Below, piece by piece: positions 1 to 8,968 of a stretch of 64,000 nucleotides of DNA; position 1 is the first letter of the stretch; each line of letters starts with the position of its first letter. Source of the stretch: Brumimicrobium oceani (lineage in GTDB: Bacteria > Bacteroidota > Bacteroidia > Flavobacteriales_D > Crocinitomicaceae); assembly GCF_003143775.1 (NCBI RefSeq), contig NZ_QFRJ01000003.1, positions 224,188-288,187 on the forward strand, given 5' to 3'. The position numbers and the translations under genes are program-made. The notes beneath the pieces are model-generated. The model made no database searches. It had not been told where the DNA came from and saw nothing but the letters and a program-made list of their open reading frames with translations.

Positions 1-454
1 TATCCTCATTCAATGCTGTAGCCAAAGGCATGCCGTGCATGTTTCCTGATGGAGTCGTATATGGCGTATGTAAATCTCCGTGTGCATCAATCCACAAAAC
101 CCCTAATCTGTGCTGGGGATTTGCCACTTTCAATCCTGCTATTGTACCTCCTGCAGAACCATGATCTCCAGCAACCACAATTATAAAATCATTCTTTTTT
201 CTTTCTCTACTTACTACTTCAGCAACATTTTTGTAGACCGTAGCTAAACCATCAGCTCTTTTCCCCCACTTATATTTGGTTGGCTGATCCAAAAGATGAT
301 TCATGGTTTTAACATAATGAATAGGATATTTAGAGAACAAAAAGTTCCCCGAATTATCATCTGCAACACGCATTGCTCCTGGTCCTAAACTTGCCCCACG
401 AGTTCCTGCAGAAATTTCTGAATCATTGATGATATATGCTATTGATTTTGCCAT
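1..454 (-). CDS. Arginase family protein, N-terminal part (runs off left edge)
   Basis: Reading the minus strand from the ATG at 454-452 gives 151 codons without a stop up to the window edge, so the 3' part is missing. The protein starts MAKSIAYIINDSEISAGTRG and carries an AGDHGSAGGT stretch and a WIDAHGDLHTP motif. These match the metal-binding GGDHS and DAHxDxH signatures of the ureohydrolase (arginase, agmatinase, formiminoglutamase) superfamily, which hydrolyses guanidino groups with a binuclear Mn centre. The first motif is GDHG rather than GDHS. The H-G-M-P sequence near the window edge is also typical of arginases. Which substrate is used cannot be decided from this half; arginase is the best guess. 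Confidence 0.85.
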   Translation of the reverse strand, partial: MAKSIAYIINDSEISAGTRGASLGPGAMRVADDNSGNFLFSKYPIHYVKTMNHLLDQPTKYKWGKRADGLATVYKNVAEVVSRERKKNDFIIVVAGDHGSAGGTIAGLKVANPQHRLGVLWIDAHGDLHTPYTTPSGNMHGMPLATALNED

Positions 455-576
455 AACAATTGTTTTCTTTGTTTTTTAGTTGGTGCGAAGATAAAAAAAT
501 CATAGTTAATATCTTAAAAAAGTAGAACAGGAATAACATCTGCCTTCAGATTTGAATATTGCCATAAAATTTATTC

Positions 577-584
577 TAAATTTG
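577..584 (+). promoter_or_regulatory. Bacteroidetes-type -7 element for the lipoprotein gene at 613
   Basis: TAAATTTG matches the TAnnTTTG consensus exactly and lies 28 nt before the ATG. A TTG at 559-561 is 15 nt upstream and another at 552-554 is 22 nt upstream, so the -33 element is ambiguous. Confidence 0.5.
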
Positions 585-612
585 TATTAGAAAACACATC
601 TTTTAAATCCCT

Positions 613-1245
613 ATGAAGAAAATACTTTCATTCACCCTTCTTCTTTTTTTACTTTCCGCTTGCTCTTCACCAAAGGTCAGCATAGATAATTTCGAAGGAA
701 AATTTATATATACTATTTCAACTATCGAAGAAGAGGTTAATCTGTCAGATAGCACCAGCTACCAAATAGTTTACGCGAAAGACTCAATGCTGCGAATTGA
801 TAATTTTACACCCATTGGGAAACAGATTTACATAAAACACATCCCAAAGAACAAAGCCTACATCTTAATGGATGTAGGGATGAAAAAAGTGGCAATTCAA
901 ACCATAGCCGATAGTTCTGAAAATGCGGGTCGATATCTTTTTGAGCATGCGCGAGGAAAAGAAAAAATGGCCAATCGCAAAGCAAAAAAGATTCGTGTAA
1001 CAGACACCGTCTACGACACCACCTTCAATATGAATTATTTGGAAGAAATCCCTGCTAAATACGCTACAGCCATAGAAGGAATGCCAGGTCTACCTGCCCG
1101 GTACTCAATCAATGCCAATGGAACTTGGCTAAATTATGAAATTAACTCCGTAGAAGAACGCCCACTAAACATCGACCTGTTTGGAATACCTTCTGGATAT
1201 GAAGTTATCACATTAGACGAGTTTATTGACTTAATCAAAGACTAA
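613..1245 (+). CDS. Outer-membrane or periplasmic lipoprotein of unknown function
   Basis: A 210-residue protein with a clear lipoprotein signal: positive N-terminus, hydrophobic run, then LLSAC with the cysteine at about residue 17. The mature part is mostly beta-strand-like and resembles the DUF4412-type lipoproteins of Bacteroidota that follow a parameter of a bound object (asks about 'MDVGMKKVAIQT', later 'PGLPARYSI'), but I do not recognise a named family with certainty. It stands alone between the divergent arginase gene and ftsK and has its own consensus promoter. Function unknown. Confidence 0.8.
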   Translation: MKKILSFTLLLFLLSACSSPKVSIDNFEGKFIYTISTIEEEVNLSDSTSYQIVYAKDSMLRIDNFTPIGKQIYIKHIPKNKAYILMDVGMKKVAIQTIADSSENAGRYLFEHARGKEKMANRKAKKIRVTDTVYDTTFNMNYLEEIPAKYATAIEGMPGLPARYSINANGTWLNYEINSVEERPLNIDLFGIPSGYEVITLDEFIDLIKD

Positions 1246-1331
1246 CAGTAAATTGTGAATACCCTTGGAGATACATCCCTTAATTAACAAATTCATTCCT
1301 TATATTCGCAGAATAAATCTGCAGCAATCGA

Positions 1332-3893
1332 ATGGCAAAGGGAAATGTATTAAAACAAAAAGATAAAAAGAAGAAGAATGAGCCTTCGTCTAAATCGAAA
1401 AAAGGCAAATCTTTATCTTCACTTTATGCAAAAGTAGACAGAAGAAAGGCAAAATCAATTAGTGGTGCTATACTTTTACTGCTTTCCATCTATTTATTCA
1501 TCGCATTTACATCCTATCTTTTCAGCTGGAAAGAAGACCAAGATTTAATTATTTCAACAACTTTTTTTGAATTTATTTTTGGTAGTCCAGACATTGAAGT
1601 TACAAATTGGCTGGGTAAATTCGGGGCTTGGACCGCTCATTTATTCATGTTTAAATGGTTCGGAATTGCCTCCTTTGCTTTCAGTTTTTTACTTATGATA
1701 TCTGGTGTGAGACTTCTGCTGAATATCAGAATTCTTCCGCTGCGTAAAACATTTCTAGTAACCTTCATTGGAATAATTTGGTTCTCTGCATTCTTAGGGC
1801 TTATGACCACTAGGGTAAATTATTTAGGAGGTTCTTTTGGATACGCCACTAAGGAATGGTTAACTTCTGTCTTAGGTGTTTTTGGTGCTATTCTACTGAT
1901 TCTAGTGCTACTGTTTGTGGCTATAGTTTCTTTATTTAATCCTGACTTTAAAGCAATATTTCAAAAATATTTTCCAAAAAAAGAAAACTCCGATTCAACT
2001 TTGGCAGACAATAACAGCTTTTCACAAGAAGAGGTTATACCATCAGAAAAGGAAGACGATGAAAGTAAAGCGTTGGAAGACGATTTTGAAGAAGAAGAAT
2101 ATGAAGTTACTTTCAAAGACGACAACTTAGATAAGCAGAGTACAGAAAACACTGAAGTAGAAGAAGATGATACTGAAACTATTGAAACGCCAGAAAAAGA
2201 AGTTAAAAGTGATGATAGCTTCGAAGTGGTAGAAAGAAAAGAAGAGCCTGAAAGCGAGATTATAACTCTAAAAAGCGAAATTTCAGAAAAAGATCCCGAC
2301 GACAATGAATTTTCAATTGAGGTAGCCAAAAGCGAAAAAGAACTATCGGATAAAGATTTAAATAAAAAAGCGGAAGATTTTGGCCCTTATGACCCAAAAC
2401 TGGACTTGTCAAGCTATTCACTTCCTACCATTGATTTACTTCGAAAATTTGAAAGTAACCAGGGGGGAGTAACAAAAGAAGAGCTGGAAGCCAACAAGGA
2501 CAACATTGTAAATACGCTCGCAAATTACAAAATTGACATTTCAAAAATAAAGGCTACAATTGGTCCAACGGTAACCCTTTACGAAATTGTACCTGCTCCG
2601 GGAGTAAGAATTTCTAAGATTAAAAATCTAGAAGATGATATCGCTTTGAGCTTAGCTGCATTAGGAATTAGAATTATTGCTCCTATTCCTGGAAAAGGAA
2701 CGATTGGTATTGAGGTTCCGAATAGCAACCCAGAAATTGTAAGTATGCGCTCTTTAATTGCGTCTGAAAAATTTCAAAGTTCTAAGGCCGAACTACCTAT
2801 TGTATTGGGGAAAACCATCACCAATGAGACATTTACTTTCGACTTGGCAAAAATGCCTCACCTATTAGTCGCAGGAGCCACTGGTCAGGGTAAATCTGTT
2901 GGACTGAATGCAATACTTGTGTCCTTATTATATAAGAAACATCCATCCCAAGTTAAATTCGTTTTAATTGACCCAAAGAAAGTGGAGCTCACGCTTTTCA
3001 ATAAGATTGAGCGTCACTTTCTGGCGAAACTCCCAGATGAGGAAGAAGCAATTATTACAGATACTTCCAAAGTAGTGAACACCCTCAATTCATTGTGTAT
3101 AGAAATGGATGAACGTTATGATTTATTAAAATCTGCTCAAACAAGGAACATCATAGAGTACAACAATAAATTTATTGCCAGAAAATTAAATCCTGAAAAC
3201 GGTCACCGCTACATGCCCTACATTGTAGTATTGATAGATGAGTTCGCCGATTTAATTATGACTGCAGGAAAGGAAGTTGAACATCCAATTGCACGATTAG
3301 CTCAACTTGCCCGTGCTATTGGTATCCACTTAATTGTGGCTACACAGCGTCCATCAGTTAACGTAATTACGGGAATGATAAAAGCCAACTTCCCTGCCAG
3401 AATAGCATTTAGAGTGTTATCAAAAATAGATTCTAGAACTATACTTGACACATCAGGAGCAGATCAATTAATTGGAAAAGGAGATATGCTTATTTCTACA
3501 GGAAACGAAGTCATTCGTCTACAATGTGGATTTGTTGACACCCCAGAAGTTGAGGATATTTGTGACTTTATTGGAAATCAAAGAGGTTATCCTGACGCGA
3601 TGATGCTCCCTGAATATATAGGTGAAGGCGCTGAGGGAGCAAGCTTAGACGTCGACGATGAGTTGGATTCTAAATTTATTGAAGCTGCAGAAATTATTGT
3701 AACCCATCAACAAGGTTCTGCCAGTCTACTTCAACGAAAACTTAAACTTGGCTACAACAGAGCAGGAAGAATTGTAGACCAACTTGAGGCTCACGGAATT
3801 ATCGGCCCGTTCCAGGGAAGTAAAGCAAGAGATGTTCTCATACCTACAGACGAAGCACTGAACGAACACCTCAATTCACGAGGTTTACGTTAA
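1332..3893 (+). CDS. ftsK: DNA translocase FtsK
   Basis: This 853-residue protein has the complete FtsK/SpoIIIE architecture. Several transmembrane segments occupy about residues 45-205, followed by a highly acidic, Glu/Asp-rich linker (about 220-350). The motor domain has Walker A GATGQGKS near residue 515 and Walker B VVLIDEFADL near 632, and the C-terminal winged-helix gamma domain lies at about 780-850 (QGSASLLQRKLKLGYNRA). FtsK anchors at the division septum and pumps chromosome ends so that XerCD can resolve dimers at dif. The length is normal for Bacteroidota, whose linkers are shorter than in E. coli. A TATATTCG element at 1301-1308 may be its promoter. Next downstream is a LolA-like gene, a common Bacteroidota neighbour. 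Confidence 0.97.
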   Translation: MAKGNVLKQKDKKKKNEPSSKSKKGKSLSSLYAKVDRRKAKSISGAILLLLSIYLFIAFTSYLFSWKEDQDLIISTTFFEFIFGSPDIEVTNWLGKFGAWTAHLFMFKWFGIASFAFSFLLMISGVRLLLNIRILPLRKTFLVTFIGIIWFSAFLGLMTTRVNYLGGSFGYATKEWLTSVLGVFGAILLILVLLFVAIVSLFNPDFKAIFQKYFPKKENSDSTLADNNSFSQEEVIPSEKEDDESKALEDDFEEEEYEVTFKDDNLDKQSTENTEVEEDDTETIETPEKEVKSDDSFEVVERKEEPESEIITLKSEISEKDPDDNEFSIEVAKSEKELSDKDLNKKAEDFGPYDPKLDLSSYSLPTIDLLRKFESNQGGVTKEELEANKDNIVNTLANYKIDISKIKATIGPTVTLYEIVPAPGVRISKIKNLEDDIALSLAALGIRIIAPIPGKGTIGIEVPNSNPEIVSMRSLIASEKFQSSKAELPIVLGKTITNETFTFDLAKMPHLLVAGATGQGKSVGLNAILVSLLYKKHPSQVKFVLIDPKKVELTLFNKIERHFLAKLPDEEEAIITDTSKVVNTLNSLCIEMDERYDLLKSAQTRNIIEYNNKFIARKLNPENGHRYMPYIVVLIDEFADLIMTAGKEVEHPIARLAQLARAIGIHLIVATQRPSVNVITGMIKANFPARIAFRVLSKIDSRTILDTSGADQLIGKGDMLISTGNEVIRLQCGFVDTPEVEDICDFIGNQRGYPDAMMLPEYIGEGAEGASLDVDDELDSKFIEAAEIIVTHQQGSASLLQRKLKLGYNRAGRIVDQLEAHGIIGPFQGSKARDVLIPTDEALNEHLNSRGLR

Positions 3894-3925
3894 CAAAGGT
3901 AAACATACAAGTAAAAAAATATAGT

Positions 3926-3933
3926 TATTTTTG
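3926..3933 (+). promoter_or_regulatory. -7 promoter element of the LolA-like gene
   Basis: TATTTTTG fits TAnnTTTG and lies 38 nt before the ATG at 3972. No clear TTG is seen at the -33 position, so this is a weak call. Confidence 0.35.
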
Positions 3934-3971
3934 GCACAGTTTATGCAAAATCGATTTTAAATTTATAAAAT

Positions 3972-4610
3972 ATGAAATACTTAATTATAGCGGTTCTATT
4001 TATCTCAACTTCATTATTTGCGCAGTCAGATCAAAAATCAGATCAAATTCTAGACAACATGTCTTCCGAGATTAAAAAAATGAATTCATTTTATATTGAG
4101 TTCACGATGAACGTTAAGAATCCCGCAACCGGTGAAAATTCCAATCAAAAAGGATTAGGTTACGTGAAAGGCGATAAATACTATGCTTCACTTGGACAAA
4201 ATACACTTGTTTCAAATGGTGTAAAGAATTGGACAATTGTAAAGGAAGAAAAGGTTACTTACCAAAGTGATGTTGACCTTGAAAGTGATGAATCAATGAA
4301 TCCAAAAAAATTAATGACAATTTGGGAAGAAGGATTCAAAAATAAATACGACCAAGAAATTCAAATGAATGGAAAAAAGACTCACCAAATAAGTCTATTC
4401 CCTCTAGATCCAAGTAAAGTAAACTATCATACTATAACTTTATACATCGAAGCAAGTAATAACGAATTACAAAAAGCAATTATGAAAACTAAAGATGGAA
4501 GTACAATGACCTACACCATAGATAAGTTTGAAAAGAACAGTGCTGTTACAGACAGTAAATTCGTTTACAATCCAAAGAACTTCCCAGGTTATCAGCTCAT
4601 CAGAGATTAA
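3972..4610 (+). CDS. LolA-like outer membrane lipoprotein carrier protein
   Basis: A 212-residue secreted protein with a signal peptide (MKYLIIAVLFISTSLFAQ, cleavage after about residue 18). The body begins with a helix 'ILDNMSSEIKKMNSFYIEF' and continues with alternating strands typical of the LolA/LolB half-barrel fold (beginning 'MKYLIIA', later 'NGKKTHQISLFPLD' and 'ITLYIEASNNELQKAIMKTKDGS'). Members carry lipoproteins across the periplasm from the Lol ABC transporter to the outer membrane. The position directly after ftsK is the usual one in Bacteroidota. There is a strong terminator right after the stop codon, so the gene ends a transcript. Confidence 0.85.
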   Translation: MKYLIIAVLFISTSLFAQSDQKSDQILDNMSSEIKKMNSFYIEFTMNVKNPATGENSNQKGLGYVKGDKYYASLGQNTLVSNGVKNWTIVKEEKVTYQSDVDLESDESMNPKKLMTIWEEGFKNKYDQEIQMNGKKTHQISLFPLDPSKVNYHTITLYIEASNNELQKAIMKTKDGSTMTYTIDKFEKNSAVTDSKFVYNPKNFPGYQLIRD

Positions 4611-4615
4611 AAATT

Positions 4616-4656
4616 TAAAAGCAAATTTCTTTCAGTGAAGAAATTTGCTTTTTTTA
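4616..4656 (+). terminator. Rho-independent terminator after the LolA-like gene
   Basis: An 11-bp perfect stem (GCAAATTTCTT at 4621-4631 with AAGAAATTTGC at 4638-4648) is followed directly by seven T residues, right after the stop codon at 4610. Confidence 0.85.
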
Positions 4657-4681
4657 TTGCTTTAATTGGTTCAGAAAATAA

Positions 4682-4723
4682 TATATTTGTGCACAAATCA
4701 GCAATTTAGCAATTTAGCAATTA
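4682..4723. repeat. Three 8-nt direct repeats next to a second TATATTTG box
   Basis: GCAATTTA is repeated almost three times at 4701-4722, and an exact TAnnTTTG box (TATATTTG) sits at 4682-4689. The box could be a second, distal promoter for the export genes with a leader of about 160 nt. Short AT-rich tandem repeats of this kind are frequent between Bacteroidota genes. Confidence 0.4.
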
Positions 4724-4805
4724 AACTATTTCGATCAACGTACACAATTTAACCATTTACAAACATTTTCACCCCTTTAAATCAATAGCAAAACAATAAA
4801 AAATC

Positions 4806-4832
4806 TTGACAAAGTAAAATTGTTTATATTTG
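4806..4832 (+). promoter_or_regulatory. Promoter of the polysaccharide export / tyrosine kinase unit
   Basis: TTG at 4806-4808 and TATATTTG at 4825-4832, separated by 16 nt, form a near-consensus Bacteroidetes sigma promoter. The -7 box overlaps a possible upstream TTG start at 4830, which argues that translation really begins at the ATG at 4851. Confidence 0.65.
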
Positions 4833-4850
4833 TCCCCTGAAATAAATTTT

Positions 4851-5633
4851 ATGTACAAATCCATATCACTTATAATTATCCTAATCAATGTTCTGTTGTT
4901 TAGTTCCTGCGGTACACACAAAAAAATGGTGTATTTTCAAACAGATCAAACAGATAGTACAGCGGTAGAAAATTCACAATATACACCCACTTTTAAGCCA
5001 GATGACTTCTTGGCTATTGTTGTTACTGCCAATGATCCAAACAGCGTTGTCCCATTCAACTTCCCAGTGTCGGGTAACACTCAGCCTGCTCAAGCAGGAT
5101 ATTCCTCTGGTGCGCCTGCAAGAACAGGATACTTAGTAGATCCCAATGGATTTGTTAACCTACCTATTTTAGGTAAAATAAAATTAGGTGGACTGAACAG
5201 AACTGAAGCTACTGATTTATTAGAGGAAAAAATGAGTGCTTTTTTACAAAGCCCAGTAGTGAACATACAAATCCAAAACTACAAGGTTACTGTTTTGGGT
5301 GATGTTAAAAAACCAGGAACCTATACCATTCCAAATGAGAGAATAAGTATTTTGGAAGCCATTGGCTTATCAGGTGACTTGGACATTACTGGAGTTAGAA
5401 ATAACGTACTCGTGATTAGGGATGAAAACGGTGAAAAAAAACAGTACAGGGTGGACTTAACTACGGACCAAGTGCTCACTTCACCTGTATTTTATTTGGA
5501 ACAAAATGATGTTGTTTATGTAGAACCAAATAACGCAAAAAGATCACAAGGAACATTTTGGAGATCTTCAGGAGGAATAATTATATCCTTGACTTCATTA
5601 GTTATTACTACTATCACTTTAATCACTAATTAG
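4851..5633 (+). CDS. Wza-type polysaccharide biosynthesis/export lipoprotein
   Basis: I start the gene at the ATG at 4851, because an in-frame TTG at 4830 lies inside the promoter. This gives 260 residues with a lipobox LFSSCGT (Cys near 20). A Poly_export domain follows (about residues 40-125, with 'YLVDPNGFVNLPILGKIKLGG'-like core split over 5130-5190), then an SLBB domain ('KVTVLGDVKKPGTY') and a C-terminal hydrophobic helix (IIISLTSLVITTITLI). Such proteins form the outer-membrane channel for capsule or exopolysaccharide export. The next gene, 5 nt away, is the matching Wzc-type kinase. No glycosyltransferases, flippase or polymerase genes follow, so the sugar polymer is made by genes elsewhere. 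Confidence 0.92.
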   Translation: MYKSISLIIILINVLLFSSCGTHKKMVYFQTDQTDSTAVENSQYTPTFKPDDFLAIVVTANDPNSVVPFNFPVSGNTQPAQAGYSSGAPARTGYLVDPNGFVNLPILGKIKLGGLNRTEATDLLEEKMSAFLQSPVVNIQIQNYKVTVLGDVKKPGTYTIPNERISILEAIGLSGDLDITGVRNNVLVIRDENGEKKQYRVDLTTDQVLTSPVFYLEQNDVVYVEPNNAKRSQGTFWRSSGGIIISLTSLVITTITLITN

Positions 5634-5638
5634 CAGAT

Positions 5639-8038
5639 ATGCAACAGCAAATATTTGATCAACAACCTGAGGAAAACATAAATATTCAGGAAATTATCTG
5701 GAAGTACTTACAGCACTGGAAGTGGATTTTACTTTTTACATTTGTATTTTGCGGTGTAGCGTACCTCTATTTAAAAGGACAATCGTCCATTTATAAAAGT
5801 ACTTCAACAGTTTTAGTCAAAGATGATAAAAAGGGAAGTTTAGGCGCGGAATTAGACATTTTCTCAGACTTAGGTCTTTCTAAAGGAAACTCTAATTTAC
5901 ATAACGAAATTGAGGTTTTTAAATCTAGAGACCTCATCATGAAAGTGATTAAGAAGCTACAATTAAACACGCAATTAACTCAACAAAACAATACTTTAAA
6001 CGCGGACACCTATTATTACGGAGATAATTCACCATTAATATTCAAGTTCAAAGACAGTTCGGAGGATTATTATTCTAAATCATTTGCACTAGCATTAACG
6101 AAAGTTACTGACGATAAATTTGTAGTTCATCAAAAGTATAGTGAAAACCAAAATGAATTCAACGATAAATTAGGCGAATTCAAATACAACCAAGAGTTTG
6201 AAACTATGGGTGGTAAAGTAAGTGTTTCTAAAACAGAAAGCTTCAACAAAAGCCATATTGGTAATAATTTTACATTTAGTGTTTCTTCACTTTCTAGTGC
6301 TACAAATAAATGGAAAGGAAATTTCGAAGTTAGTACAGTCAATAAAGATGCTTCAGTCTTGGTATTATCAGCAACTGGATTGATTAAGCAAGCCAACAAT
6401 GATTTCATTAATCAGCTAATTATTGAGCACGAGGAAAATGCAATTTCAGATAAAAATGAAATCACAAAAAACACGAGTGCATTTATTGCTGAGCGAATGA
6501 ATGTTATTCAGGATGAATTATCTGAAGTTGAAGGAATTAATGAGAAATTTAAAACAGACAGAAGGTTAGTTGATGTAGAAAAAAATGCTGAGATGTTTCT
6601 TGAGCAAGAAGGATCAATTGAAAGCGTTATCATAGAAACGAATATTCAGCTCAGTTTAGCTGAGTATATGGTGGAATACCTAAACAAATATGATGATGTT
6701 ACTACCTTATTACCTGTAAATTTAGGATTCGAAGATCAAACCATTAATGCTATAACTTCCGAATACAATAAGTTAGTTATGGAGCGCAACAAACTTATTG
6801 AAGGCTCTAGCGAAATGAATCCATTAGCAGTTCAACTAGAAAACCAAATAAACGGACTAAAAAAGAGTGTCAAAAGAAGTCTTCTCAATGCCCAAGAGAG
6901 CATGGAGATGAAATTAAAAGAACTTCAAAAAGAGTCTTCAAAATACAAAAAGAGAATCGCTGACATTCCAGAATTTGAAAGACGTTATAGAGAGATCCAA
7001 CGTCAACAACAAATCAAAGAAACTCTTTATCTTTATCTTTTACAGAAAAGAGAGGAGAACGAAATTGCTATGGCTTCAACGATTGGAAACGTAAAAATCA
7101 TAGATGGAGCATACCCGTTGAGCACTCCAGTTGGACCAAAGAAAAATATCATCTTCCTGGCGGCTTTCATTTTGGGTATAGCTATTCCAATTGCATTCAT
7201 TTATTTACGTGATTTACTGGACAATAAAGTAAGATCAGTGGACGAATTAGAGGCTACGGACATTTCAGTGGTAGCTGACATTCCTATGGATAAAACAAAG
7301 GAGGTTTTAGTTACTAAAAAGGGAGAGCGAACGGTAATCTCTGAAGCCTACCGAATGCTAAGAACGAATATGAAGTTTTTACTGGAAAAGAAGGAAGAAG
7401 GTCAAGTCATCTTTTTAAGTTCCACACTTCCAAGTGAAGGAAAAACTTATACCTCCATAAATATAGCCAATTCATTAGCGCTCACAGACAAGAAAGTAGT
7501 ACTTGTAGGACTGGATCTTAGAGCACCAAAACTTTCTCAATACCTGAACCACGAAGAAAGTCTATTAGGAGCCTCCAATTACTTGGCGAGTGAAGATATA
7601 ACTCTGGATTCGATAATATACCCAGCAAATGACGATATTAATTTCGACTATATATTTTCTGGCGACATTCCTCCTAATCCAAGTGAGTTGCTAACAAGAC
7701 CAAGAATGAATGAGTTGTTTGAAAAGCTAAAAAAACAATATGATTATGTTATAGTGGACACATCACCAATGGCATTAGTTGTGGATACTGTTTCCATACT
7801 TGAACATTCGGATCTACTTCTGTATGTCGTGAAGGCAAACTTTGCACATAAAAAATCACTTAATATCCCGATTAAACTCCATAGTGATAGCAAAGTAAAA
7901 AACATCGCCTTTATCCTCAACGGAAGCGAAAGGAAGAAAGTTGGCTATGGTTATGGAAACTATGGCTACGGATATGGAGACACCTATGAAGCAGCAAGCG
8001 GCAAAAAAAGTAGGTTTTCATTTTTTAAGAAAAAGTAA
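5639..8038 (+). CDS. Wzc-type tyrosine-protein kinase / polysaccharide chain-length regulator
   Basis: A 799-residue fusion of a Wzz-like chain-length domain and a bacterial tyrosine (BY) kinase. Membrane helices lie at about 30-47 and 503-523, with a long periplasmic part containing coiled coil and a GNVR-type segment (about 430-500) between them. The cytoplasmic kinase has Walker A SEGKT (about 600-604), Walker A' VLVGLDLRAP (about 621-630, with G where many have D) and Walker B YVIVDTSPM (about 703-711). The tail holds a tyrosine-glycine cluster (about 768-783), the usual autophosphorylation site. It is expected to control polymer length and export together with the SLBB protein encoded just upstream. 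A tandem export-kinase pair without a synthesis cluster is common in this phylum. Confidence 0.93.
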   Translation: MQQQIFDQQPEENINIQEIIWKYLQHWKWILLFTFVFCGVAYLYLKGQSSIYKSTSTVLVKDDKKGSLGAELDIFSDLGLSKGNSNLHNEIEVFKSRDLIMKVIKKLQLNTQLTQQNNTLNADTYYYGDNSPLIFKFKDSSEDYYSKSFALALTKVTDDKFVVHQKYSENQNEFNDKLGEFKYNQEFETMGGKVSVSKTESFNKSHIGNNFTFSVSSLSSATNKWKGNFEVSTVNKDASVLVLSATGLIKQANNDFINQLIIEHEENAISDKNEITKNTSAFIAERMNVIQDELSEVEGINEKFKTDRRLVDVEKNAEMFLEQEGSIESVIIETNIQLSLAEYMVEYLNKYDDVTTLLPVNLGFEDQTINAITSEYNKLVMERNKLIEGSSEMNPLAVQLENQINGLKKSVKRSLLNAQESMEMKLKELQKESSKYKKRIADIPEFERRYREIQRQQQIKETLYLYLLQKREENEIAMASTIGNVKIIDGAYPLSTPVGPKKNIIFLAAFILGIAIPIAFIYLRDLLDNKVRSVDELEATDISVVADIPMDKTKEVLVTKKGERTVISEAYRMLRTNMKFLLEKKEEGQVIFLSSTLPSEGKTYTSINIANSLALTDKKVVLVGLDLRAPKLSQYLNHEESLLGASNYLASEDITLDSIIYPANDDINFDYIFSGDIPPNPSELLTRPRMNELFEKLKKQYDYVIVDTSPMALVVDTVSILEHSDLLLYVVKANFAHKKSLNIPIKLHSDSKVKNIAFILNGSERKKVGYGYGNYGYGYGDTYEAASGKKSRFSFFKKK

Positions 8039-8162
8039 TGGAAAACAACGACTTTATTTAACACATATTTTTTGGTTTTAAGCCATTATTATCTTTAACT
8101 TTGCTAAAAATAGTTTAAATCAGATTTAACATTAAATAAGAAAAGTAATATTTTAAATTAAT

Positions 8163-8192
8163 TTGATTAACTAGTTATAATTCATACATTTG
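8163..8192 (+). promoter_or_regulatory. Full-consensus promoter of the beta-barrel gene
   Basis: TTG at 8163-8165, a 19-nt spacer and TACATTTG at 8185-8192 match the Bacteroidetes housekeeping promoter exactly. The leader to the ATG at 8233 is about 35 nt. Confidence 0.75.
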
Positions 8193-8232
8193 TAAAAAAC
8201 TAACATAACAATAAATTAAAATTCACATAGCC

Positions 8233-8904
8233 ATGAAAAAAATCTCACTGATATTATTGATTACTCTTTTAAGTACCTCGGCATTTTCTCAAATGAGATC
8301 TGGTCGTTCAATGGGTAGTCTAAGAATCAACTGGCACAAGACAGGATGGTTCATTGATGGTAACGCTGGAATTCGTCTTTTGGGACAAACTTCTCCTATT
8401 GCCGATTCTGAACTTGCTTGGTCAGCTAATGGTGGATTAGGGTACTTCTTTAATAAGAAAATTGCAATTAAGGGTAGATTAGATTACAATCAATTTAACG
8501 CTGCTTACAACGGTAAACTGGATAGATCAGGTCAAGCCGCTGCATCGTTAGAAGCAATGGTTCGATTATTAGAACTTATTTCTCCAAATTATTACAGAAA
8601 ATTCGAATTGAACGTTCACGCAGGTGCTGGTCTAACAGCGCTTTTGAATCCATCTCTGAGGGATCAAGTAGAAGCTAACGGTGGTGAATACAAAGGGAAA
8701 TTATTTAACGCAGACAATATGGGACACATTATTGTAGGTATTACACCCCAATATCACATTAACTCAAGAATGTCTATTAATTTAGACATTAGTCAATTTA
8801 CACAATTCAAGCAAAATAATACTTATGACAGTCACAACGGAGTAAAATCCAAAGACGTTACTGGTTTTATTAGTGCATCCGCAGGATTGACAATTAGATT
8901 TTAA
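8233..8904 (+). CDS. Outer-membrane beta-barrel protein
   Basis: A 223-residue protein with a Sec signal (MKKISLILLITLLSTSAFSQ). The mature part alternates aromatic and polar residues in short strands, with 'GWFIDGNAGIRLLGQ', 'FELNVHAGAGLTAL' and the final 'GFISASAGLTIRF'. A terminal phenylalanine preceded by alternating hydrophobic residues is the usual C-terminal signal of outer-membrane barrels. It resembles the OmpA-barrel or porin family of about eight strands, without a peptidoglycan-binding domain. It has its own strong promoter and terminator, so it is a single-gene unit, probably well expressed. The ligand or role is unknown. Confidence 0.85.
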   Translation: MKKISLILLITLLSTSAFSQMRSGRSMGSLRINWHKTGWFIDGNAGIRLLGQTSPIADSELAWSANGGLGYFFNKKIAIKGRLDYNQFNAAYNGKLDRSGQAAASLEAMVRLLELISPNYYRKFELNVHAGAGLTALLNPSLRDQVEANGGEYKGKLFNADNMGHIIVGITPQYHINSRMSINLDISQFTQFKQNNTYDSHNGVKSKDVTGFISASAGLTIRF

Positions 8905-8930
8905 TAGTAGTTAGTTAAAACTCAATATCA

Positions 8931-8968
8931 AAAATCCACTCAATGTAATTGAGTGGATTTTTTGTTTT
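8931..8968 (+). terminator. Terminator of the beta-barrel gene
   Basis: A perfect stem AAATCCACTCAAT / ATTGAGTGGATTT with a 3-nt loop (8945-8947) is followed by a T-rich run ending at about 8968. Confidence 0.85.

Noticed and set aside
4830..4850. TTG start seven codons upstream of the export lipoprotein
   Set aside because: The codon lies inside the TATATTTG promoter box, so it would not be in the transcript.
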